38,166 bases of DNA from Nemertoderma westbladi (GCA_032718475.1 JAUCBJ010005446.1:1-38166), one strand, 5' to 3'; positions 1-11,447 are shown, numbered from the stretch's first letter. Translations and numbers: made by a program. Notes: generated by a model from the sequence alone, not told the origin.

Positions 1-383
1 ACTGATAATAAAGTCTCAAAATCATAACCCAAAGTCCCGTGACTTTAGCTCTCTTATTTTCCAAGAATCCCGTTCAACACATGTAATCAGCAGTGAGACA
101 GGATAATTTCAGTTCAGTAGCTCGGGATTGGTCGAAATCAGAACTAACTCAACGCAGGGCTATGGGTAACTAGGGCAACCTTCCCAAGCCGGCTGTCCAA
201 TCGAACAGCTCAGATCCCTCCTAAAGGATTCCAACGCCTTGGAGGGGGAACTGGTTAGCAAAGAAAACAAATCAGTCATATCCCAGAAAAACCTTTACAG
301 TAGGTTTCAGAGTATTTTAGCGTATGGGGGAAAAACTGGGTTGCGGGGCGAAGGGCCAGTTACATCCCACAGAAGCTTTTACA
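1..383. other. Unassigned flank of the first minisatellite
   Basis: I see no gene, RNA or repeat here. The last few bases run into the first, partial unit of the 71-bp array. The short frame that begins in this stretch continues into the array and is not credible as coding sequence. Confidence 0.5.
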
Positions 384-3020
384 ATATTTTACTCACACAA
401 CGCACTCATCGACCATGAATCGTACTGTACTTTACTATCATCGGGTTTGGTTGGATATTTTACTCACACAACGCACTCATCGTCCATGAATCGTACTGTA
501 CTTTACTATCATCGGGTTTGGTTGGATATTTTACTCACACAACGCACTCATCGTCCATGAATCGTACTGTACTTTACTATCATCGGGTTTGGTTGGATAT
601 TTTACTCACACAACGCACTCATCGTCCATGAATCGTACTGTACTTTACTATCATCGGGTTTGGTTGGATATTTTACTCACACAACGCACTCATCGTCCAT
701 GAATCGTACTGTACTTTACTATCATCGGGTTTGGTTGGATATTTTACTCACACAACGCACTCATCGTCCATGAATCGTACTGTACTTTACTATCATCGGG
801 TTTGGTTGGATATTTTACTCACACAACGCACTCATCGTCCAGGAATCGTACTGTACTTTACTATCATCGGGTTTGGTTGGATATTTTACTCACACAACGC
901 ACTCATCGTCCATGAATCGTACTGTACTTTACTATCATCGGGTTTGGTTGGATATTTTACTCACACAACGCACTCATCGTCCAGGAATCGTACTGTACTT
1001 TACTATCATCGGGTTTGGTTGGATATTTTACTCACACAACGCACTCATCGTCCAGGAATCGTACTGTACTTTACTATCATCGGGTTTGGTTGGATATTTT
1101 ACTCACACAACGCACTCATCGTCCAGGAATCGTACTGTACTTTACTATCATCGGGTTTGGTTGGATATTTTACTCACACAACGCACTCATCGTCCATGAA
1201 TCGTACTGTACTTTACTATCATCGGGTTTGGTTGGATATTTTACTCACACAACGCACTCATCGTCCATGAATCGTACTGTACTTTACTATCATCGGGTTT
1301 GGTTGGATATTTTACTCACACAACGCACTCATCGTCCAGGAATCGTACTGTACTTTACTATCATCGGGTTTGGTTGGATATTTTACTCACACAACGCACT
1401 CATCGTTCATGAATCGTACTGTACTTTACTATCATCGGGTTTGGTTGGATATTTTACTCACACAACGCACTCATCGACCATGAATCGTACTGTACTTTAC
1501 TATCATCGGGTTTGGTTGGATATTTTACTCACACAACGCACTCATCGTCCATGAATCGTACTGTACTTTACTATCATCGGGTTTGGTTGGATATTTTACT
1601 CACACAACGCACTCATCGTCCATGAATCGTACTGTACTTTACTATCATCGGGTTTGGTTGGATATTTTACTCACACAACGCACTCATCGTCCATGAATCG
1701 TACTGTACTTTACTATCATCGGGTTTGGTTGGATATTTTACTCACACAACGCACTCATCGTCCATGAATCGTACTGTACTTTACTATCATCGGGTTTGGT
1801 TGGATATTTTACTCACACAACGCACTCATCGTCCATGAATCGTACTGTACTTTACTATCATCGGGTTTGGTTGGATATTTTACTCACACAACGCACTCAT
1901 CGTCCAGGAATCGTACTGTACTTTACTATCATCGGGTTTGGTTGGATATTTTACTCACACAACGCACTCATCGTCCATGAATCGTACTGTACTTTACTAT
2001 CATCGGGTTTGGTTGGATATTTTACTCACACAACGCACTCATCGTCCAGGAATCGTACTGTACTTTACTATCATCGGGTTTGGTTGGATATTTTACTCAC
2101 ACAACGCACTCATCGTCCAGGAATCGTACTGTACTTTACTATCATCGGGTTTGGTTGGATATTTTACTCACACAACGCACTCATCGTCCAGGAATCGTAC
2201 TGTACTTTACTATCATCGGGTTTGGTTGGATATTTTACTCACACAACGCACTCATCGTCCAGGAATCGTACTGTACTTTACTATCATCGGGTTTGGTTGG
2301 ATATTTTACTCACACAACGCACTCATCGTCCATGAATCGTACTGTACTTTACTATCATCGGGTTTGGTTGGATATTTTACTCACACAACGCACTCATCGT
2401 CCATGAATCGTACTGTACTTTACTATCATCGGGTTTGGTTGGATATTTTACTCACACAACGCACTCATCGTCCAGGAATCGTACTGTACTTTACTATCAT
2501 CGGGTTTGGTTGGATATTTTACTCACACAACGCACTCATCGTCCATGAATCGTACTGTACTTTACTATCATCGGGTTTGGTTGGATATTTTACTCACACA
2601 ACGCACTCATCGTCCAGGAATCGTACTGTACTTTACTATCATCGGGTTTGGTTGGATATTTTACTCACACAACGCACTCATCGTCCATGAATCGTACTGT
2701 ACTTTACTATCATCGGGTTTGGTTGGATATTTTACTCACACAACGCACTCATCGTCCAGGAATCGTACTGTACTTTACTATCATCGGGTTTGGTTGGATA
2801 TTTTACTCACACAACGCACTCATCGTCCATGAATCGTACTGTACTTTACTATCATCGGGTTTGGTTGGATATTTTACTCACACAACGCACTCATCGTCCA
2901 GGAATCGTACTGTACTTTACTATCATCGGGTTTGGTTGGATATTTTACTCACACAACGCACTCATCGTCCATGAATCGTACTGTACTTTACTATCATCGG
3001 GTTTGGTTGGATATTTTACT
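384..3020. repeat. 71-bp minisatellite, about 37 units
   Basis: A 71-bp unit is repeated head to tail about 37.1 times with almost no divergence. It contains TTTGGTTGGATATTTTACTC and ends in CTATCATCGGG. The main variable base turns CCATGAAT into CCAGGAAT. Two units (ATG at 415 and at 1480) carry GACC instead of GTCC, and one near 1406 carries TTCC-like TTC. Because 71 is not a multiple of three and the T variant makes a TGA in only one frame, long open frames (up to 250 codons) arise by chance. I do not regard them as genes. The high identity between units implies recent amplification or homogenisation. Confidence 0.97.
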
Positions 3021-3375
3021 ACTGTAGTAATCATCTTTCGTGGGGCTGCTAACAGGTTTCCCATTCCAATGCCGTTACTCTTAGTCAATAACTTGTCATT
3101 GAACTTGAAATAGTTAGTTAGTTGAAATACTTCAAAACTAAATCTAAGAATGAGCTAAATTCAGTTTTATGCCAAGGATGTATATTTTACTTTCATTTTC
3201 TGTAATGACTTCTACCATATATTCTTTCGATTCGGGAATATTTTTTTCTTTATCAACTCAACAATGTGATCCCCGGGTGACTAGGGCTTACCAATATATT
3301 TCAGAATTAAATTATTATTCGCAGAAGGACTACTGTATTTCATTCAGTAATAAAGAAGAATGCATTCCGTTTCAG
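3021..3375. other. Unassigned AT-rich segment
   Basis: A 97-codon frame starts at 3169 with a hydrophobic N-terminus, but it has no recognisable domain and overlaps, in another frame, the more gene-like segment that follows. A pyrimidine-containing AG at 3374-3375 could be a splice acceptor for that segment. Nothing else is recognised. Confidence 0.3.
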
Positions 3376-3584
3376 AGGGAAAGAAGGGGAAGAAGGCAAA
3401 GAAGAAAAAATCTTACAAACTACAAAATTGCGATGATGGAGAACATTGTCTCCCCGAGGTAGTGATAGAAGAGATGAGGAAGTCAGGAAAGAAGCAGGGG
3501 GGTCGAAAGAAAGGCAAATGTTTGTTGGAAGGGGAGGAATGTGAAATCAGGAAACATAAGAAAAAGAAAGGTAGGCCTAAGTGA
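3376..3584 (+). CDS. Possible terminal exon of a lysine-rich, cysteine-containing protein
   Basis: An open frame of about 70 codons ends at TGA 3582-3584. It begins with a lysine-rich block (GKKGKKAKKKK), then two close cysteine pairs (C-x5-C and C-x6-C) separated by another basic stretch, and ends in KHKKKKGRPK. An acceptor-like TTTCAG precedes it at 3370-3375, and an AATAAA signal follows about 65 bases after the stop. This layout fits a last exon of a secreted or nuclear basic protein, with a tail like the matrix-binding tails of some growth factors. I recognise no family and saw no upstream exon; the 71-bp array lies just upstream. It could be a chance purine-rich frame. Confidence 0.25.
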
Positions 3585-3648
3585 TGGTTGTACTGTAGTT
3601 ATTGGTCAGTGGGTTAATCGCACTTTTTTATTGGTTCCGATACATCTG

Positions 3649-3655
3649 AAATAAA
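3649..3655 (+). terminator. AATAAA polyadenylation signal candidate
   Basis: The sequence GAAATAAAC lies about 65 bases after the stop of the lysine-rich frame. Hexamers like this are common in AT-rich DNA, so it supports that frame only weakly. Confidence 0.25.
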
Positions 3656-3847
3656 CAACAACAGTATGTAGCGCAGTCGGTGATGGCGTATTTACCATCG
3701 GACATACAGAATATGAGAAATATAAATAATTTAACATTGAATTACTAATTTTTTGTCCGTTTACTGACTTTTTGTGACACTTATTCTTGAAACTGTCAGT
3801 GCCTAGTCTATTTATTTCTGGACTGTCAGATAGTCGATTTGGTAGAA

Positions 3848-3866
3848 CCCCCCCCCCCCCCCCCCC
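3848..3866 (+). repeat. Poly-C tract (19 C)
   Basis: An uninterrupted run of 19 cytosines is followed by A and CCCC. It is one of six long C runs in the window, all on this strand. Confidence 0.95.
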
Positions 3867-4503
3867 ACCCCATATGTTTAACTTTTGATATTGAAAACTT
3901 GATTTTCTTCACATTTGGGTAAACTGAAAAGTGACACATAGCAGCAGAAAGTCTTGTAGTGATTCACGATCTAGTGGTACCCAAGGCGTACTACAGTACA
4001 TACTCTACTATATAGTACGCACGCCTTGGTGGTACACCTATGTTGTCATCGCTGCGCCCAGCCATAGGGGGACTTTGATGCGCCCATATTGTTCGGCTGG
4101 AATCTTAAATTTATTCTTTACTCCTTAAGGTGAATTTTATAGAAATTTGGGTCCTAAATAAACTCCCAAAAGAACCACCCAAAAGAACCAAATAGAACCC
4201 AAAATAACCTAAATTTGTTATAAACATTAGATTTTTACCTCCAAATCTGCTGGCAGACGTCCTTTTGCTGAGATTTTGTACCAACCATACTTGTGCTTGA
4301 ATCTATTCTTCGAATTAACTAACCTGGCTCTTAACCCGACTTAATAGAATACTGACATTCTACTGTAAGTTACTTACTAAGTCAGACTGTAAAACTCAAA
4401 CACACAGTAGTGGAAAGATACCAATAACTACAATACGTAGGCCTAATGTAACGTTAAGGCCTACGTAATTAACGTATCAGCTCTACAAACTTGTAGCGTT
4501 GAA

Positions 4504-7500
4504 GGGCCGCGGTTGGGAGGTTGGGAGGGCCGCGGTTAGGAGGGGGCATCTAAAGGGCCGCGGTTAGGAGGTTGGGAGGGTTGCGGTTGGGAGGTTGGGA
4601 GGGCCGCGGTTGGGAGGGGGCATCTAAAGGGCCGCGGTTAGGAGGTTGGGAGGGCTGCGGTTGGGAGGGCCGGGGTTGGGAGGGCCGCGGTTAGGAGGGG
4701 GTATCTAAAGGGCCGCGGTTAGGAGGTTGGGAGGGCCGGGGTTGGGAGGTTGGGAGGGTTGCGGTTGGGAGGTTGGGAGGGCCGCGGTTGGGAGGTTGGG
4801 AGGGCCGCGGTTAGGAGGGGGTATCTAAAGGGCCGCGGTTAGGAGGTTGGGAGGGCCGGGGTTGGGAGGTTGGGAGGGCCGCGGTTAGGAGGGGGTATCT
4901 AAAGGGCCGCGGTTAGGAGGTTGGGAGGGCTGCGGTTGGGAGGGCCGGGGTTGGGAGGGCCGCGGTTAGGAGGGGGTATCTAAAGGGCCGCGGTTAGGAG
5001 GTTGGGAGGGCCGGGGTTGGGAGGTTGGGAGGGCCGCGGTTGGGAGGGCCGCGGTTAGGAGGGGCATCTAAAGGGCCGCGGTCAGGAGGTTTGGAGGGCC
5101 GCGGTTGGGAGGTTGGGAGGGCCGGGGTTGGGAGGTTGGGAGGGCCGCGGTTGGGAGGTTGGGAGGACCGCAGTTGGGAGGTTGGGAGGGCCGCGGTTAG
5201 GAGGGGGCATCTAAAGGGCCGCGGTTAGGAGGTTGGGAGGGCCGCGGTTGGGAGGGCCGCGGTTAGGAGGTTGGGAGGGCCGCGGTTGGGAGGGCCGGGG
5301 TTGGGAGGTTGGGAGGGCCGCGGTTGGGAGGTTGGGAGGGCCGGGGTTGGGAGGTTGGGAGGGCCGCGGTTGGGAGGTTGGGAGGGCCGGGGTTGGGAGG
5401 TTGGGAGGGCCGCGGTTGGGAGGGCCGCGGTTAGGAGGGGCATCTAAAGGGCCGCGGTTAGGAGGGGGCATCTAAAGGGCCGCGGTTAGGAGGTTGGGAG
5501 GGCCGCGGTTGGGAGGTTGGGAGGGCCGCGGTTGGGAGGTTGGGAGGGCCGCGGTTAGGAGGGGGCATCTAAAGGGCCGCGGTTAGGAGGGGGCATCTAA
5601 AGGGCCGCGGTTAGGAGGTTGGGAGGGCCGCGGTTGGGAGGGCCGCGGTTAGGAGGTTGGGAGGGCCGCGGTTGGGAGGGCCGGGGTTGGGAGGTTTGGA
5701 GGGCCGCGGTTGGGAGGTTGGGAGGGCCGGGGTTGGGAGGTTGGGAGGGCCGCGGTTGGGAGGGCCGCGGTTAGGAGGGGCATCTAAAGGGCCGCGGTTA
5801 GGAGGGGGCATCTAAAGGGCCGCGGTTAGGAGGTTGGGAGGGCCGCGGTTGGGAGGTTGGGAGGGCCGCGGTTGGGAGGTTGGGAGGGCCGCGGTTAGGA
5901 GGGGGCATCTAAAGGGCCGCGGTTAGGAGGGGGCATCTAAAGGGCCGCGGTTAGGAGGTTGGGAGGGCTGCGGTTGGGAGGTTGGGAGGGCCGCGGTTAG
6001 GAGGTTGGGAGGGCTGCGGTTGGGAGGTTGGGAGGGCCAAGGTTGGGAGGGCCGCGGTTAGGAGGGGGCATCTAAAGGGCCGCGGTTAGGAGGGGGCATC
6101 TAAAGGGCCGCGGTTAGGAGGTTGGGAGGGCTGCGGTTGGGAGGTTGGGAGGGCCAAGGTTGGGAGGGCCGCGGTTAGGAGGGGCATCTAAAGGGCCGCG
6201 GTCAGGAGGTTGGGAGGGCCGCGGTTGGGAGGTTGGGATGGCCGGGGTTGGGAGGTTGGGAGGGCCGCGGTTGGGAGGTTGGGAGGGCCGCAGTTGGGAG
6301 GTTGGGAGGGCCAAGGTTGGGAGGGCCGCGGTTAGGAGGGGGCATCTAAAGGGCCGCGGTTAGGAGGTTGGGAGGGCCACGGTTGGGAGGTTGGGAGGGC
6401 CGCGGTTAGGAGGGGGCATCTAAAGGGCCGCGGTTAGGAGGTTGGGAGGGCTGCGGTTGGGAGGTTGGGAGGGCCAAGGTTGGGAGGGCCGCGGTTAGGA
6501 GGGGCATCTAAAGGGCCGCGGTCAGGAGGTTGGGAGGGCCGCGGTTGGGAGGTTGGGAGGGCCGGGGTTGGGAGGTTGGGAGGGCCGCGGTTGGGAGGTT
6601 GGGAGGGCCGCAGTTGGGAGGTTGGGAGGGCCGCGGTTAGGAGGGGGCATCTAAAGGGCCGCGGTTAGGAGGTTGGGAGGGCCGCGGTTGGGAGGTTGGG
6701 AGGGCCGCGGTTGGGAGGGGGCATCTAAAGGGCCGCGGTTAGGAGGGGGCATCTAAAGGGCCGCGGTTAGGAGGTTGGGAGGGCTGCGGTTGGGAGGTTG
6801 GGAGGGCCGCAGTTGGGAGGGCCGCGGTTAGGAGGGGGCATCTAAAGGGCCGCGGTTAGGAAGTTGGGAGGGCCGCGATTGAGAGGTTGGGCGGACCGCG
6901 GTTAGGAAGGGGCATCTAAAGGGCAGCGGTTAGGAGGGGGCATCTAAAGGGCAGCGGTTAGGAGGGGGCATCTAAAGGGCAGCGGTTAGGAGGGGGCATC
7001 TAAAGGGCAGCGGTTAGGAGGGGGCATCTAAAGGGCAGCGGTTAGGAGGGGGCATCTAAAGGGCCGCGGTTAGGAGGTTGGGAGGGCCACGGTTGGGAGG
7101 TTGGGAGGGCCGCGGTTAGGAGGGGGCATCTAAAGGGGCGCGGTTAGGAGGTTGGGAGGGCCGCGGTTAGGAGGTTGGGAGGGCCGCGGTTGGGAGGTTG
7201 GGAGGGCCGCGGTTGGGAGGTTGGGAGGGCCGCGGTTAGGAGGGGGCATCTAAAGGGGCGCGGTTAGGAGGTTGGGAGGGCCGCGGTTAGGAGGTTGGGA
7301 GGGCCGCGGTTGGGAGGTTGGGAGGGCCGCGGTTGGGAGATTGGGAGGGCCGCGGTTGGGAGGTTGGGAGGGCCGGGGTTGGGAGGTTGGGTGGGCCGCG
7401 GTTAGGAGGGGGCATCTAAAGGGCCGCGGTTAGGAGGTTGGGAGGGCCGCGGTTAGGAGGTTGGGAGGGCCGCGGTTGGGAGGTTGGGAGGGCCGCGGTT

Positions 7501-9552
7501 GGGAGGTTGGGAGGGCCGCGGTTAGGAGGGGGCATCTAAAGGGCCGCGGTTAGGAGGTTGGGAGGGCCGGGGTTGGGAGGTTGGGAGGGTTGCGGTTGGG
7601 AGGTTGGGAGGGCCGCGGTTGGGAGGTTGGGAGGGCCGCGGTTAGGAGGGGGCATCTAAAGGGCCGCGGTTAGGAGGTTGGGAGGGCCGGGGTTGGGAGG
7701 TTGGGAGGGTTGCGGTTGGGAGGTTGGGAGGGCCGCGGTTGGGAGTTTGGGAGGGCCGGGGTTGGGAGGTTGGGAGGCCCGCGGTTAGGAGGTTGGGAGG
7801 GCCGCGGTTGGGAGGTTGGGAGGGCCGCGGTTGGGAGGTTGGGAGGGCCGCGGTTAGGAGGGGGCATCTAAAGGGCCGCGGTTAGGAGGTTGGGAGGGCC
7901 GGGGTTGGGAGGTTGGGAGGGTTGCGGTTGGGAGGTTGGGAGGGCCGCGGTTGGGAGGTTGGGAGGGCCGCGGTTAGGAGGGGGCATCTAAAGGGGCGCG
8001 GTTAGGAGGTTGGGAGGGCCGCGGTTAGGAGGTTGGGAGGGCCGCGGTTGGGAGGTTGGGAGGGCCGCGGTTGGGAGATTGGGAGGGCCGCGGTTGGGAG
8101 GTTGGGAGGGCCGGGGTTGGGAGGTTGGGAGGGCCGCGGTTAGGAAGTTGGGAGGGCCGCGATTGAGAGGTTGGGCGGACCGCGGTTAGGAAGGGGCATC
8201 TAAAGGGCAGCGGTTAGGAGGGGGCATCTAAAGGGCAGCGGTTAGGAGGGGGCATCTAAAGGGCAGCGGTTAGGAGGGGGCATCTAAAGGGCAGCGGTTA
8301 GGAGGGGGCATCTAAAGGGCCGCGGTTAGGAGGTTGGGAGGGCCACGGTTGGGAGGTTGGGAGGGCCGCGGTTAGGAGGTTGGGAGGGCCACGGTTGGGA
8401 GGTTGGGAGGGCCGCGGTTAGGAGGGGGCATCTAAAGGGGCGCGGTTAGGAGGTTGGGAGGGCCGCGGTTAGGAGGTTGGGAGGGCCGCGGTTGGGAGGT
8501 TGGGAGGGCCGCGGTTGGGAGGTTGGGAGGGCCGCGGTTAGGAGGGGGCATCTAAAGGGGCGCGGTTAGGAGGTTGGGAGGGCCGCGGTTAGGAGGTTGG
8601 GAGGGCCGCGGTTGGGAGGTTGGGAGGGCCGGGGTTGGGAGGTTGGGAGGGCCGCGGTTAGGAGGGGGCATCTAAAGGGCCGCGGTTAGGAGGTTGGGAG
8701 GGCCGCGGTTAGGAGGTTGGGAGGGCCGCGGTTGGGAGGTTGGGAGGGCCGCGGTTGGGAGGTTGGGAGGGCCGCGGTTAGGAGGGGGCATCTAAAGGGC
8801 CGCGGTTAGGAGGTTGGGAGGGCCGGGGTTGGGAGGTTGGGAGGGTTGCGGTTGGGAGGTTGGGAGGGCCGCGGTTGGGAGGTTGGGAGGGCCGCGGTTA
8901 GGAGGGGGCATCTAAAGGGCCGCGGTTAGGAGGTTGGGAGGGCCGGGGTTGGGAGGTTGGGAGGGTTGCGGTTGGGAGGTTGGGAGGGCCGCGGTTGGGA
9001 GGGCCGGGGTTGGGAGGTTGGGAGGCCCGCGGTTAGGAGGTTGGGAGGGCCGCGGTTGGGAGGTTGGGAGGGCCGCGGTTGGGAGGTTGGGAGGGCCGCG
9101 GTTAGGAGGGGGCATCTAAAGGGCCGCGGTTAGGAGGTTGGGAGGGCCGGGGTTGGGAGGTTGGGAGGGTTGCGGTTGGGAGGTTGGGAGGGCCGCGGTT
9201 AGGAGGTTGGGAGGGCCGCGGTTAGGAGGTTGGGAGGGCCGCGGTTGGGAGGGCCGCGGTTGGGAGGTTGGGAGGGCCGCGGTTGGGAGGTTGGGAGGGC
9301 CGCGGTTGGGAGGTTGGGAGGGCCGCGGTTAGGAGGGGGCATCTAAAGGGCCGCGGTTAGGAGGGGGCATCTAAAGGGCCGCGGTTAGGAGGGGCATCTA
9401 AAGGGCCGCGGTTAGGAGGTTGGGAGGGCCACGGTTGGGAGGTTGGGAGGGCCGCGGTTAGGAGGGGGCATCTAAAGGGGCGCGGTTAGGAGGGGGCATC
9501 TAAAGGGCCGCGGTTAGGAGGGGGCATCTAAAGGGCCGCGGTTAGGAGGGGG
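4504..9552. repeat. 5-kb G-rich composite tandem array
   Basis: The array is built from a few short modules that all contain GGCCGCGG: a 23-bp module with GGTTGGGAGGTTGGGAG, a shorter 15-bp module, and a 28-bp module ending in TTAGGAGGGGGCATCTAAAG. Modules are shuffled into longer blocks that recur, for example around 6110-6360 and 6440-6670. Variants GGCCGGGG, GGTTGCGG and GGCAGCGG mark local expansions. The + strand is almost free of single C apart from the CCGCGG cores, so it has dense G-quadruplex potential and dense CpG. The many proline/glycine-rich frames on both strands are products of the repeat. Confidence 0.97.
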
Positions 9553-9954
9553 ATAACCGATGAGTGGATGAGTAATCGGATAGTATTATTCCTTGAAAAG
9601 GAATTCAGACATTTCGCCATCTAGCTGGAGACTGTTGAAAAGATGGTGTCTAAATTCTCTAAAAAATCTAATCTTTTGCTCATATTGATGCCTGCAAATT
9701 TTCAATTCGACAGCTTTAAACCGACAATGTTGGATCCTCGGCCACCCCACTAACAGAATCAGTTCGCAGAGGCTCTGCAAACTTTGTGGCTCGCCCCACA
9801 TAAGAGTGAAAACAAATAACTCAAATTAAATAGTTATGCTACGCTTGACCTTACTGTTGGCCTATACTAAATCAGTCGCAGTCTTGATATATGTGAGATT
9901 TCGGTTTGGATACATATTGGTTATATACAGTTGTAGGTCTACTGTCACAGAGGA
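9553..9954. other. Unassigned spacer between two arrays
   Basis: I see no gene. A 71-codon frame on the - strand lacks any domain. The 15-base string TGGCTCGCCCCACAT near 9788 recurs at about 21010 in an intron of the decarboxylase gene, which suggests both belong to a dispersed repeat. Confidence 0.35.
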
Positions 9955-10560
9955 TAGCTTTTCCAACAAAAAACAATAAACGATTTCTTTAGCAATACAG
10001 GGAAAAGAGTAGGTTACAGAGGCGGGCTTTTCTAACCAAAACAATAAACGTCTTCTTTAGCAATACAGGGAAATGAGTAGGTTACAGAGACGGGCATTTC
10101 TAACCAAAACAATAAACGTTTTCTTTAGTAATACAGGGAAAGGAGCAGGTTACAGAGGCGGGCTTTTCTAACCAAACCAATAAACGTTTTCTTTAGCAAT
10201 ACAGGGAATGGAGTAGGTTACAGATGTGGGCTTTTCTAACCAAAACAATAAACATTTTTTTAGCAATACCTGGAAAGGAGCAGGTTATAGAGGCGGGCTT
10301 TTTTAACCAAAACAATAAACATTTTCTTTAGCAATACCTGGAAAGGAGCAGGTTACAGAGGCGGGCTTTTTTAACCAAAACAATAAACGTTTTCTTTAGT
10401 AATACAGGGAAAGGAGCAGGTTACAGAGGCGGGCTTTTCTAACCAAACCAATAAACGTTTTCTTTAGCAATACAGGGAATGGAGCAGGTTGCAGATGTGG
10501 GCTTTTCTAACTAAAACAATAAACTATTCCTGTAAGAATACAGGGAAAGGAACGAGTTTT
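9955..10560. repeat. 68-bp minisatellite, about 9 units
   Basis: A unit of 68 bp containing AACCAAAACAATAAACG, CTTTAGCAATACAGGGAAA and CAGGTTACAGAGGCGGGC is repeated about nine times. Divergence is moderate: AATACC for AATACA, GATGTGGGC for GAGGCGGGC. Outer units are more decayed than inner ones. Confidence 0.9.
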
Positions 10561-10975
10561 TCTAACCTAAACAAAAAAATACAGAATCTCATTACCAATT
10601 GAGATAAAAGAGCACTTTACAGAGTAGGTTATTTAAAATAAACTACACTACCTGAGTACTACAATTCTAAAATAATTAGTAAATTAATTTTCTACTAAAT
10701 ATAAATAATAGTGATAGGAAATTTCACAGTATCAGTAGGTCTACGTATTGCAGTTCCGCAATATTATTATTTCTAGGGTTTATGCATTACCTTTATACCA
10801 CTCTTTCCTTATACTGATACTGGTAATGATGGCCTAGGAGAACAGCTCAGTAGTACCGGATAACTTAAATCGGAAAAATAAAACTAAAAAAAAGAACCAA
10901 AAGTCTAAATAATGTCCTTAAAGCGACACAATGAAGTACGCGAGGTATTAGTGGACCTACTCGAATCTATGGTGG
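10561..10975. other. Unassigned AT-rich spacer
   Basis: No gene or repeat is recognised. The frame that begins at 10912 gains similarity to the LINE only from about 10976 onward, so its start is accidental. Confidence 0.4.
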
Positions 10976-11127
10976 GAGCAGCAGTAGTTCCAGTACTCCT
11001 CTATGGGAGTCCATACTGGGCTCTAACTGCTGAGGACACCAAATCTATGGATGGCACAAGGATGCTACGCCGGGTTCACTGTGTCAAGTACAATGAACAC
11101 ATCTCCAACCAGACACTATATAACATT
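10976..11127 (+). mobile_element. LINE fragment A (region after reverse transcriptase)
   Basis: This matches 14345-14511 of the larger LINE copy at high identity. Shared peptides include VLLYGSPYWALTAED, then MLRRVHCVKYN and HISNQTLYNI. In intact elements this region lies downstream of the reverse transcriptase domain. The fragment stops where an unrelated insertion with a tRNA-like segment begins, and the distal part of the LINE resumes at 11529. It is dead: frameshifted and truncated at both ends. Confidence 0.8.
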
Positions 11128-11346
11128 ATTGATAGTAACAATGTGTTGGCAAGCTGTATTTTTCGAGGTATTTGTTATTATACATTTATTATAGGAAGGG
11201 ATCTTGGGGTCTTAGCCTCGAATGATAAGTTTATTTTACCGAAAATAACTTATCTTTTATTGGCGCAATTGTAGGACTAATCCCATCACAGGGCTAATAA
11301 AATGGCAGCTGGCTTTGAAATTAATACTCCATATCTCAAGAACCTG

Positions 11347-11399
11347 TGGCCTAGTGGTTGTAGTCTCGGCTTCCACCTCGAGGTCCCAGGTTCGAATCC
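11347..11399 (+). promoter_or_regulatory. Pol III internal promoter (A and B boxes)
   Basis: The A box TGGCCTAGTGG matches TRGYNNARYGG and the B box GGTTCGAATCC matches GGTTCRANYCC. Their starts lie 42 bases apart, as in a tRNA gene. No acceptor stem forms with the flanks, so this is a tRNA-derived promoter. Confidence 0.7.
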
Positions 11400-11400
11400 G

Positions 11401-11447
11401 ACACCACGCTGATGAGACCCAGTAAGGTCGAAACGCGTACGTGGTTT
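11401..11447 (+). ncRNA. Type I hammerhead ribozyme motif with minimal stem III
   Basis: All core boxes are present in order. CTGATGA is at 11409-11415, stem II GACC/GGTC closes a six-base loop (11416-11429), and GAAA follows at 11430-11433. A very short stem III (ACG with CGT) leads to a GTA cleavage triplet ending at 11439. Stem I pairs CACCACG side bases 11403-11408 with 11440-11445 over six Watson-Crick pairs. The conserved 10.1-11.1 pair is G-C. Hammerheads with such tiny stem III are known from metazoan retroelements and often act best as dimers. Activity is inferred, not shown. Confidence 0.65.

Larger units (their letters stand above)
3585..4503. other. Intergenic stretch with inverted-repeat segments
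   Basis: No gene is seen. It holds a poly-C run, an imperfect inverted repeat at about 3972-4046 (a GGTACC..AAGGCGT arm facing ACGCCTTGGTGGTAC), and at 4155-4210 an AAAAGAACC-rich segment. That segment is the reverse-complement relative of the T/G-rich tail at 14815-14957. A tRNA A-box-like TAGCGCAGTCGG lies at about 3668, but no B box follows at tRNA spacing. Confidence 0.4.

Noticed and set aside
384-3020. CRISPR array
   Set aside because: The units are uniform throughout with no variable spacers, and the DNA is animal nuclear sequence.
324-3113. Long open frames of 78-250 codons across the 71-bp array
   Set aside because: They result from a repeat whose length is not a multiple of three and whose only common stop falls in one frame. 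There is no start context, domain or frame conservation.
5025-9332. Proline/arginine- and glycine/tryptophan-rich frames on both strands
   Set aside because: They are mirror translations of the G-rich tandem modules, present on both strands at once and without independent support.
11347-11407. Functional tRNA gene
   Set aside because: Both promoter boxes are exact, but the 5' flank cannot pair with the 3' side as an acceptor stem.
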